Assembly: GCA_028284225.1 (NCBI GenBank)
Contig: JANQSD010000008.1
Location: 1 to 64,000, forward strand
DNA: 64,000 nucleotides
Origin: Arenicellales bacterium
GTDB lineage: Bacteria > Pseudomonadota > Gammaproteobacteria > Arenicellales > JAHEKD01
Reading direction: 5' to 3'
This document shows, piece after piece, positions 17,198 to 24,759 of the stretch. Position numbers and translations under genes: made by a program. Position 1 is the first letter of the stretch. Each line of letters opens with the position of its first letter. Under the pieces are notes generated by a model, which was not told the DNA's origin, made no database searches, and saw only the letters and a list, made by a program, of their open reading frames with translations.

Positions 17198-18439
17198 ATG
17201 AAGAGGCGATTAACCGATACAGCTGTCAAAAATGCCAAGCTCAAAGAAGGCAAATCACAGACTAAATATACCGATGGTGGTGGGCTATATCTCCTGGTAA
17301 CTAAAACAGGTAAATACTGGCGCTTTAATTATCGTTTTAACGGTAAATTTAAAACCCTTGCCTTAGGTGTTTATCCTGATATTAGTTTGAAGCGGGCCAG
17401 AAATGCTCATGAGGCAGCCAGGGATAAGTTGCTTGATAACATCGACCCCAGTTTTCAAAGGAAAATTAAAAAATTATCTTTTAGAGAAAGCTCAGATAAT
17501 TCATTTGAAATGGTTGCACGGGAATGGTACGAGCGGTTTCTCGACACCTGGTCGACCAGTCACGCAAAGCGACTGATTAGCAGGCTTGAGAATGATGTCT
17601 TTCCATGGCTAGGATCAAGACCAATAAATGAAATTGAACCACCAGAGATTCTAGCTGTAATGGAACGAGTGCATTCCAGAGGTGCGTTGGAATCCGCTCA
17701 TCGTGTACGGCATGTCTGTGGTCAGGTTTTTCGATATGCCATTGCGACTGGTCGTGCCAAACGGGATCAGACAGCCGATTTACGTGGTGCCCTACCCCCT
17801 GTAAGAAAAAATCACTTTGCCGCAATCAAAAGCCCGGAAGAGCTTAGAGCCTTAATCCTTGCTATCGATTCTTACAGAGGCACTTTTATTGTGAGATGTG
17901 CGCTACAAATCTCAGCATTAGTAATGCTCCGGCCAGGTGAATTACGTCAAGCACAATGGGATGAAATTAATTTCCAAAAAACAACCTGGACTATCCCAGT
18001 GAGTCGAATGAAGGCACGTAAAACCACAAAAGAACTCAATCAAACCACTCATATTGTTCCCTTAAGCTCACAAGCAGTGAATATATTCAAAGAGCTCCAC
18101 CCATTAACTGGTCACTTTCCATACGTTTTTACAGGTGCACGAAACCGGTATAGGCCAATGAGTGAAAATGCTGTGAATGGAGCGCTGCGGTCGATGGGTT
18201 TCACTAATGATCAAATGACAGCGCATGGTTTCAGAGCCACTGCTTCAACGTTTTTGAATGAAATGGGTTTCAACCCTGATGCTATTGAAGCTCAACTTGC
18301 CCATAAAGACAAAAACGAAATCAGAGCAGCCTACAACCGAGCTCAATATCTCGATGAAAGAAGAACCATGTTACAAGCTTGGGCTGACTATCTTGACTCA
18401 ATGAGGTCTGAAAATGAACTACAACACAATAAAATTTAA
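17198..18439 (+). CDS. int: Tyrosine integrase (P4 type, DUF4102 N-terminal domain)
   Basis: A 413-aa site-specific recombinase. Residues 1-85 form the DUF4102 arm-binding domain (LTDTAVKNAKLKEGKSQTKY, YWRFNYRFNGKFKTLALG). A SAM-like core-binding domain follows at ~100-190. The catalytic domain shows Arg in LVMLRPGELRQAQW, His-x-x-Arg in TAHGFRATASTFLN, and the Tyr nucleophile in AAYNRAQYLDERR. It would catalyse integration and excision at ssrA. Its position next to attL is typical. Complete length, no sign of damage. Confidence 0.95.
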   Translation: MKRRLTDTAVKNAKLKEGKSQTKYTDGGGLYLLVTKTGKYWRFNYRFNGKFKTLALGVYPDISLKRARNAHEAARDKLLDNIDPSFQRKIKKLSFRESSDNSFEMVAREWYERFLDTWSTSHAKRLISRLENDVFPWLGSRPINEIEPPEILAVMERVHSRGALESAHRVRHVCGQVFRYAIATGRAKRDQTADLRGALPPVRKNHFAAIKSPEELRALILAIDSYRGTFIVRCALQISALVMLRPGELRQAQWDEINFQKTTWTIPVSRMKARKTTKELNQTTHIVPLSSQAVNIFKELHPLTGHFPYVFTGARNRYRPMSENAVNGALRSMGFTNDQMTAHGFRATASTFLNEMGFNPDAIEAQLAHKDKNEIRAAYNRAQYLDERRTMLQAWADYLDSMRSENELQHNKI

Positions 18440-19310
18440 TGATGTTTATTTAGCAAATTATTATGGTCTTAAAAACTTAGGCTTATCACCAGATTGGGAA
18501 GACACCTATAACAAACTTGTATTAGATAATTCACTTACTAATGTGGTGAGTGGTTACATCTTTATAAACAATAACACACACTTTATTCAAAATTGGCGCA
18601 AAGTAAATTCTTTAGGGTTAGAGAATCTATCGTTTTGGGAAAATTTTAAAAACACTTTTTTATTATGGCGAAATTACAGGTCTGGATTTGCGAATACTTG
18701 GACTGATTTCTGTGGTTTCTTTCAGATTGAGAAATACAACAACATACAGATGAATAAGATTGAATATAGGTTACATTTTACTGACATCTCCTATTCGGAT
18801 TCAATTAAGCTGCCTGTGGGCGATTACGTTGAATTGGTTGAGAAGCAAGTAGTCAGCACAGATGATGATTTCATACATTTTCCAAGGTCAATTATTCCAT
18901 TCTCAGAAAAAAAGAGCGAATACATATCACGATACTTATATTTTCCAATTAATGATTTTATTGATATGGATGGAAAATCTGAAACGAATTTTATTAAAGC
19001 TGACATTGTATTTTCGGAAGGCAAGCAAATTGAGATCAATGAAGCATCAAGCCTGGTTACGAATGATAATTCAACAGAATACGAAACAAGTGAAAACATA
19101 AAAGATTCAGATGCTGTGATAATTTCTGCCTTATTTAACGCTTTGGAGCTTGAAAACCCTGATGACTTTTCTGGAAATGATAAATTAGTAGTAAATCATC
19201 TTAATAAATTACACCCAAATCAATCATATTTAACACATAGCACAATCTCGAAACGGTTAGCAATAGGTCGAGGTATTCTTGGCATTAGCAAAAAACAAAA
19301 ATCTACATAA
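18414..19310 (+). CDS. Element-encoded protein of unknown function
   Basis: A 298-aa soluble protein that I do not recognise. It is rich in Asn, Asp and aromatic residues. It has a central acidic stretch and a basic C-terminal end (STISKRLAIGRGILGISKKQKS). It starts 26 bp inside the integrase gene, so the two are probably co-transcribed. Codon use is AT-rich, unlike the integrase before it. No membrane segment or catalytic motif is evident. Confidence 0.6.
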   Translation: MNYNTIKFNDVYLANYYGLKNLGLSPDWEDTYNKLVLDNSLTNVVSGYIFINNNTHFIQNWRKVNSLGLENLSFWENFKNTFLLWRNYRSGFANTWTDFCGFFQIEKYNNIQMNKIEYRLHFTDISYSDSIKLPVGDYVELVEKQVVSTDDDFIHFPRSIIPFSEKKSEYISRYLYFPINDFIDMDGKSETNFIKADIVFSEGKQIEINEASSLVTNDNSTEYETSENIKDSDAVIISALFNALELENPDDFSGNDKLVVNHLNKLHPNQSYLTHSTISKRLAIGRGILGISKKQKST

Positions 19311-19435
19311 CAAATTTTTGAATTAAAAACTCTTTTTGTTTCCAGAACCATTGTTTTTATTTCCCGGAAACATATGAAGTTAAAATTCGTAGTTAAATCA
19401 ACAGCATCCGTTAAAAAACGAAGAAAGGTGCTGTT

Positions 19436-19657
19436 ATGCAAATACATTCAATTCCACAATCCGGATTTTTGCGATTAAGGACGATAATAGGCGATAAGAA
19501 AAATAATATTCCCGCCATTATTCCAGTTGGTCGTACGACCTGGTTAAAAGGCGTGAAAAATGGTGATTATCCACAACCGGTCAAACTCAGTCCGCATACC
19601 GTTGCCTGGAAGGTCGATGATATTTTAAGGTTGATCGACAAACTCGAAGCCCAGTGA
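19436..19657 (+). CDS. alpA: AlpA-family excisionase/transcriptional regulator
   Basis: A 73-aa MerR-like winged-helix protein of the phage AlpA family. Key block: IIPVGRTTWLKGVKNGDYPQ, then AWKVDDILRLIDKLEAQ. AlpA proteins of P4-like and related elements activate integrase or act as excisionases. It overlaps the next gene by 4 bp, so it heads the replication/mobilisation operon. The 125-bp gap upstream contains two related words (TTTCCAGAA, TTTCCCGGAAA) that may be operator half-sites. Confidence 0.85.
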   Translation: MQIHSIPQSGFLRLRTIIGDKKNNIPAIIPVGRTTWLKGVKNGDYPQPVKLSPHTVAWKVDDILRLIDKLEAQ

Positions 19658-20379
19658 GTATAAAGTGCATGACTTGGGCCTGGTCACAACAATTACGACC
19701 AACGACTAAATTGGTCCTGATGTCCTTATCAGACATTGCCAATGATTCCGGACAATGTTTTCCGTCAATACGTCACCTCGCCCAAAAATGCAGCTTATCC
19801 CCCCGCCATACTCGGCGAGAAATTCAAAAACTTGAGGATTTGGATCTCATGAGTATCCAAAAACGAATCAGAAAAGATGGCTCCCACAGTTCAAATTTGT
19901 ATCTATTACATCTCGCAAAATCAGGGGGTGACAACTTGTCACCACCCCAGGATAGGACAATATGTCAGCAGGTAGTGACAGCAGTGTCAGGAGGTCATGA
20001 CTCCCATGTCACCCCGTTAACCACCAAAGAACCATTAATTAACCCTACTGCTACAGAACACTTGCACTGGCCAGAACAACTCTCTGACTCTGAACGTGAA
20101 TCGATTCAGAAATTAGTAGTAGGGTTTTCAGATGAAATTGTTCAGCAATTATTGGATGAACTGGCAGGTCAGATCAAGTCTATTAAAAATCCAATTGCGT
20201 ACTTCTTCACCATTTTGAATCGTTATAAAAATGGCAAATTTATTCCCTCGAATTCACTACGCGTTAAAGCCGATCGAAAAACTCGCAGACGTAATCAACG
20301 AGCTCTGGACAATGCCAGCAAACTGCATTTAAAACGGCTCCGTGAATACGGCATCAAAGTAAATATTGAATCAGAATGA
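19654..20379 (+). CDS. Winged-helix (HTH_36) protein, replication-initiator-like
   Basis: A 241-aa protein whose N-terminal 75 residues are a helix-turn-helix of the HTH_36 type (TKLVLMSLSDIANDSGQCFP, IRHLAQKCSLSPRHTRREIQ). This is common in plasmid and integrative-element replication proteins. The C-terminal half is charged and carries a basic cluster (KADRKTRRRNQRALDNASKL). It lies between alpA (4-bp overlap) and a structured region that precedes the mobilisation genes. A role in autonomous replication or control is plausible but not shown. Confidence 0.7.
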   Translation: MSIKCMTWAWSQQLRPTTKLVLMSLSDIANDSGQCFPSIRHLAQKCSLSPRHTRREIQKLEDLDLMSIQKRIRKDGSHSSNLYLLHLAKSGGDNLSPPQDRTICQQVVTAVSGGHDSHVTPLTTKEPLINPTATEHLHWPEQLSDSERESIQKLVVGFSDEIVQQLLDELAGQIKSIKNPIAYFFTILNRYKNGKFIPSNSLRVKADRKTRRRNQRALDNASKLHLKRLREYGIKVNIESE

Positions 20380-21055
20380 GTGTAAAGACAGGTAAACAAT
20401 ACTCGTTTACGCCATGTATACCTGGCATGTTTACCAAAGAGGTTTTCCATGGAGAATTGGGGAAATTGAAACTTGGACTTTCAATTTCATCTAAAAACTC
20501 TACAAGCTCAAGCTCCTTGGACATACGCTATATGCTTGTTTTACCTTGGCTTATCGGCTGGACGCCGCTTGCACCAGGCAGGACAAGCCCTCTGGGTTTT
20601 ACTTTTTTCCTGGACGTCAAAAAGCAATCCATTCACCCGGCACCGTCTCCACGCGCAGCGCTCGACCAAGATGCCTGCGACCTCATTTTTCGCTGCCGCG
20701 ATAAATTCAGCCACAAGGGTGATGCTGGACGCATCCTCCCAGCCCTCTTGGTCGAGCGTTCCGATGAACGCTTCGACGGTGCCTGCAAGGCACGTTGCAT
20801 TGATTCTGGGGAATCAACACAACTTTTATTCACTGGGGTGAATAATGCCTTGCTGGGTTTGGTTCAACGTTGCCGGGGCAACGTGGTTCACCAAATTTTT
20901 TATTCGCAGGTGCGATTAAAAAACCGGCACAGCCCATTCATCATTGGGATGATGAATCGCCTTTGCTCAGCTTGGGCTTCGCAGCCGTCCAATTTAGCTT
21001 CGCGCTTGAAGGCGCTGCGTGTTGCTGAACGCAACCTTGCATCGAGCCGCCTGTC
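20380..21055. other. Hairpin-rich region between replication and mobilisation genes; candidate oriT or structured RNA
   Basis: Several perfect stem-loops lie in series: 20800-20817 (7-bp stem, loop TGGG), 20826-20845 (8 bp, TGGG), 20867-20884 (7 bp, CGGG) and 20936-20957 (9 bp, TGGG). There is also an 11-bp, one-bulge stem at 20751-20777 with loop CGAT, and a 13-bp perfect inverted repeat, CGCTCGACCAAGA, at 20659/20746. A 227-codon plus-strand frame crosses it, but its product has no recognisable domain. A minus-strand frame at 20541-20813 has protein-like composition without a start codon. I interpret it as mainly non-coding, perhaps the transfer origin. Overlapping ash/icd-like phage-satellite genes are an alternative. 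Confidence 0.55.
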
Positions 21056-22843
21056 ATGATTGCATTTGACCGTTTATTCGATTGGACGTTTTCCCTGGCG
21101 GTAAATTACCTCAATTTGATATCGCAATCAGCCCTGGATGAGTTCAATCTGCCACACTTCTCGTTAATCATCGGTGGAAGTTGGCTGTTAGTGTTTGTAT
21201 TTTGGTTTGGCAAACATGCCTTACAGGCTCCTGAGAGCTCAAAACTGTATCGAACACTGAAATCACTCGGTGATTTAACTCTCACGGTAGTATTCCTGTT
21301 TCTCGTAGGCACTTTAGGGGTTTGCTACCTTGTTTACATCCAACATGCCAGAAAAGACTGGCTGTTAGAATGGATGATGGTCTACCTGGCCAAACCATTC
21401 ATTACGACTTCTATTGGTCTCACAATCGTAGGTCTGATACTGGCATGGATAGCCGTTCGATACTGGATTCCTAAGATCAATCATTGGCTCAATGAGCGAA
21501 TCACTAAAAAGAGTTATCAAGATGCAGGCATTAGTGATATTCGCAACATTGATGATCTCATCCCCAAGACGTTCGATTATGATCCGACTCAATATTGGAA
21601 ATTATCAAAAAGTCAAATGTTTATCGGTCTTGACCCAAACTTAAAGCCCATCTATATCCCTTTACCCGAATGGAAAACTCAGCATCAACAAGTATTGGGT
21701 ACAACGGGATTTGGAAAAGGCATCGCTGTTACCAATCAACTCAGTCAATGTCTAGGATTCGGACAAACTGCCATTGTCTTTGACCCGAAGCATGATGAGT
21801 GGGCACCCTCGGTTTTAATCCAAACTGCCAAACAACTGGGTAAACCTGTTTGTATCATTGATCTGAATGCCAATCAACCGCAATTTAATCCGCTTCATGG
21901 TGCTGATGAATTTGAACTATTTGATTTACTGGTCGGCGCATTCGGACTGGCCGAACGTGGTGCTGAGTCAGATTATTACCGTTCCAAAGAACGACGTGTG
22001 GTTCAACAATGGATTGAACCGCTTAAACACGGTGTTTCACTGATCGAATATGCAAATTCCCTCACAGAGGCGGATTTTGATAATGCGCCGAAGTTATGTA
22101 ATGACCTGACAGAATTGGCCATGTTAGGTTGCATTAATACCGCTCAGCAAGGCTACTGGCAAGATGTCATGGATCAGGGTGGCTTGATCTATATCATCGG
22201 CTCAGTGCGACGTGAGCCGGTTTTACGTCTTCAAAAAATGCTATTGCTGCGTATCCTACAGCGATTGGAGCAACGAAATCGCTCGTTAGCGCATACTCAC
22301 GTCACCCTATTTCTGGATGAGTTGAAATACTTGTTATGTAAACCTTCATTGCAGGCTTTGGGCACTATTCGTGATAGATCTGCCAATATTATTCTGGCGC
22401 ATCAGTCTATAAATGATCTTCGAGATGTCTCGGATGACCTTGATCCCGAAGCCGTAAAATCGGCCGTACTGGAGAACACTGCGCTCAAGCTGATTTATCG
22501 CTCACAAGACCCGGAAACAGCTGAATGGATTGCCAAACGATCCGGCACCATAAAAGCACACCGGGAAATCAGGGAACTGACACGAAATGAAGGATTTTCT
22601 GAATTGACTCACGGTAATCGGCGCCTACAGGAAATGCAGCGTTACTTGATCGAGCCGAATATGATCTTAAGACTGCCGAAACGATGTGGCATCTGGTTTT
22701 CCAATGAACCCTCTGAGATCGTGCTGACCAGCCCGATTAAAGCCAATAAATCAGACATTGCTCCAACGATTGTTAATTCAGAATCGGAGATAAAAAATAA
22801 AAACACTACCTTCAAATCCAACGGCTTGGATTATTTCACATGA
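21056..22843 (+). CDS. Type IV coupling protein (TraD/TraG/MobB-like ATPase)
   Basis: A 595-aa membrane ATPase. Three or four hydrophobic segments lie in the first 135 residues (for example SLIIGGSWLLVFVFWFG, LTLTVVFLFLVGTLGVCYLVY). Then come a Walker A LGTTGFGKG near 220, Walker B VTLFLDEL near 420 and the sensor-type AHQSINDLRDV. Coupling proteins link the relaxosome to the host or helper type IV secretion channel. It overlaps the next gene by 4 bp. CloDF13-type plasmids pair such an ATPase (MobB) with a MOB-C relaxase, the same arrangement as here. No secretion-channel genes are present, so the element would borrow one. Confidence 0.87.
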   Translation: MIAFDRLFDWTFSLAVNYLNLISQSALDEFNLPHFSLIIGGSWLLVFVFWFGKHALQAPESSKLYRTLKSLGDLTLTVVFLFLVGTLGVCYLVYIQHARKDWLLEWMMVYLAKPFITTSIGLTIVGLILAWIAVRYWIPKINHWLNERITKKSYQDAGISDIRNIDDLIPKTFDYDPTQYWKLSKSQMFIGLDPNLKPIYIPLPEWKTQHQQVLGTTGFGKGIAVTNQLSQCLGFGQTAIVFDPKHDEWAPSVLIQTAKQLGKPVCIIDLNANQPQFNPLHGADEFELFDLLVGAFGLAERGAESDYYRSKERRVVQQWIEPLKHGVSLIEYANSLTEADFDNAPKLCNDLTELAMLGCINTAQQGYWQDVMDQGGLIYIIGSVRREPVLRLQKMLLLRILQRLEQRNRSLAHTHVTLFLDELKYLLCKPSLQALGTIRDRSANIILAHQSINDLRDVSDDLDPEAVKSAVLENTALKLIYRSQDPETAEWIAKRSGTIKAHREIRELTRNEGFSELTHGNRRLQEMQRYLIEPNMILRLPKRCGIWFSNEPSEIVLTSPIKANKSDIAPTIVNSESEIKNKNTTFKSNGLDYFT

Positions 22844-23571
22844 GCGCGGGATTAATCAGCGATCCGGCGCTACGCCAGCAACGTATCGAAGAAAAAAGAC
22901 AGCAGCTACTCTCCTGGCTGGTTGATTTCACCTGGACAACGCCGGCCATTGCCGGAGAGGTAATGGGACTAAAAACTCGCGCAGGCATTAATAAAACATT
23001 GAAACAATTTGAATCCATGGATTTAATTAAATCCAAATCTCTCCAATTGGGAAATTCAAAAAATTTCCGAATTGTAGGCATTACCCCAAACGGTTTACTC
23101 TGGTGTGATGGCAAAAATAACAACTTTAAAAATCCTTGCTTTGATGTCGAGCGGGTAGCATTAAGCACCATTAATCATCGCCTGGATATTCAACGTTGTC
23201 GCCTTAAAGTATTAAGACATAATGAATTGATCTGGCTAGCGGAGAACAACCTTCCAACGGATTTGGACTATCGACCAGATGCAATAATTCATTTTGAAGA
23301 TCGAATTGTTGCCCTAGAGTTGGAACGCACCGCAAAGACACGTAAGCGTTACCAACAAATAATAGTACAGCACTTAAGGCAGATAAAACAAGGCCATTAC
23401 GATCAAGTCCACTACGTTAGCACCATCAATGGTTTCGCAATACGTTTGAGTAAATTATTTTTATCCATACCGACCCTCACTGTAAAAGGTCAGCAAATTT
23501 TATTCAACGAGGATTTAAAAAATAGATTTGAATTTTATAATTTCAATGAGTGGAAGCTATTAATGAATTGA
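22840..23571 (+). CDS. mobC: MobC-like / replication-relaxation family protein (probable MOB-C relaxase)
   Basis: A 243-aa protein, the same length I recall for CloDF13 MobC. An N-terminal winged helix (LSWLVDFTWTTPAIAGEVMG, AGINKTLKQFESMDLI) is followed by a nuclease-like core. The segment YRPDAIIHF...VALELERTAKTRKRY fits a PD-(D/E)xK-type active site. MOB-C relaxases lack the HUH histidines of classical relaxases and use such a fold. Coupling to the T4CP gene upstream supports a mobilisation role. Family call is moderate and relaxase activity is inferred. Confidence 0.72.
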   Translation: MSAGLISDPALRQQRIEEKRQQLLSWLVDFTWTTPAIAGEVMGLKTRAGINKTLKQFESMDLIKSKSLQLGNSKNFRIVGITPNGLLWCDGKNNNFKNPCFDVERVALSTINHRLDIQRCRLKVLRHNELIWLAENNLPTDLDYRPDAIIHFEDRIVALELERTAKTRKRYQQIIVQHLRQIKQGHYDQVHYVSTINGFAIRLSKLFLSIPTLTVKGQQILFNEDLKNRFEFYNFNEWKLLMN

Positions 23572-23644
23572 TTATAATGAGATTCGACCTCACAGGGCTC
23601 TCAATAATTGTTCTGCCTCCGAATATGCCTGTTTAAGGAAAAAC

Positions 23645-24745
23645 TCATCCATCTCTTTGTAAAAATTCAGACGAAGGAGTAGTTGAATATATAAATAATG
23701 TAAAACCCATAAAAATTGTGAGTAAAGTAGTAAGAACGATTTGTAAAACGGCTTCTAGAAAGGGTAGTGTGTCGAATAAATAATAGTAAGTTATCTCAAT
23801 TGACATGATTGAGAGGACTAACAAAAAACTTAGTATTAATATTATTATTATCTTAAATTTTGACTTGATTTGATGATTTTTATTCCATTTAATACAAAGC
23901 AAACATATGAATAATGGTAAATATGGAAACAAGATTCTTCGATTTTTTTCTACTTGAAGAGCATATTGTTCATTGTGACTCATTTCTTCAAATTCATTAA
24001 TATTAGTTTGCAAGTTTAATTCGCTAAAAGTGTACTGTAATACATTAAATTTTGACAATTTTAAGAAATTATTCAGAACCTCAGGGGTAACGATAGTTGT
24101 CCACTGCCCTAGATCAGATCTAACTATACTATCAATATATCCATAACCAGACAGGATTTGGAAAATACCTTCCAAATTCCATGTGTTTCCAGAGCTGTAA
24201 TACGCACGCTTAGAATGAACGACTGAACGTAAAGATCTGTCTGAATCGTATTCGAATACAGTGATGCCCTCCATTTCATTCTCATCTATAATGCTAGAGA
24301 CTCTAATATGGCTATGCTCTTCTGTTATAATAATACCTAAATCATCATCTACAAATATCGTTGGAGTATGACTTTCATTTTTTAAGTAAGTTGATATTAA
24401 ATCTTGTTGAAGAAGCTTCTCTGACATTGGCAAAATTATTTCTTGAAACAATAATATAAGAGTTGAAAAGAATCCAAAAAAAATAAGATTATGAATGAAT
24501 AGTCTTAATGAAATAAGTCTGTCTTTTAATGCATTAATTAGATTTTCTTTAATATACTTAGAAAATAGAATTAAAGACATTAGAGGAAGCAAAAAGTAAA
24601 GATATCGAGGAAAAGAAAAAACCACATAGCTACAAATATTATAGATATTAAAAGTGATTCCGTGATATCTATTTATAAATTGTGCGTATACAATCAGAAT
24701 AGTTAGAATTATTACTGTCAGACTAGACCATATATATCTTTTCAT
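23645..24745 (-). CDS. LptF/LptG-like permease, highly diverged, within the TIR-rich island
   Basis: A 366-aa membrane protein with the LptG plan. Three N-terminal membrane segments (residues ~6-25, 40-60, 85-105) come first. A periplasmic jelly-roll part follows with the LptG-style wording HIRVSSIIDENEMEGITVFEYDS then a W-L motif (NTWNLEGI). Three C-terminal segments (~275-365) close it. LptF/G normally export lipopolysaccharide with LptB. Here there is no LptB partner; the gene follows the TIR-STAND gene after 14 bp in one operon. It may be a membrane effector or target mimic of that NTPase. The LptG relation is my reading of the pattern; function is unknown. Confidence 0.65.
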   Translation of the reverse strand: MKRYIWSSLTVIILTILIVYAQFINRYHGITFNIYNICSYVVFSFPRYLYFLLPLMSLILFSKYIKENLINALKDRLISLRLFIHNLIFFGFFSTLILLFQEIILPMSEKLLQQDLISTYLKNESHTPTIFVDDDLGIIITEEHSHIRVSSIIDENEMEGITVFEYDSDRSLRSVVHSKRAYYSSGNTWNLEGIFQILSGYGYIDSIVRSDLGQWTTIVTPEVLNNFLKLSKFNVLQYTFSELNLQTNINEFEEMSHNEQYALQVEKNRRILFPYLPLFICLLCIKWNKNHQIKSKFKIIIILILSFLLVLSIMSIEITYYYLFDTLPFLEAVLQIVLTTLLTIFMGFTLFIYSTTPSSEFLQRDG

Positions 24746-24759
24746 TTCAAAATCTGAAT

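Noticed and set aside
20376-21059. 227-codon plus-strand ORF as a real protein
   Set aside because: It runs across the hairpin array, has no recognisable domain and its codons are dictated by inverted repeats. Kept only as an alternative to a structured region.
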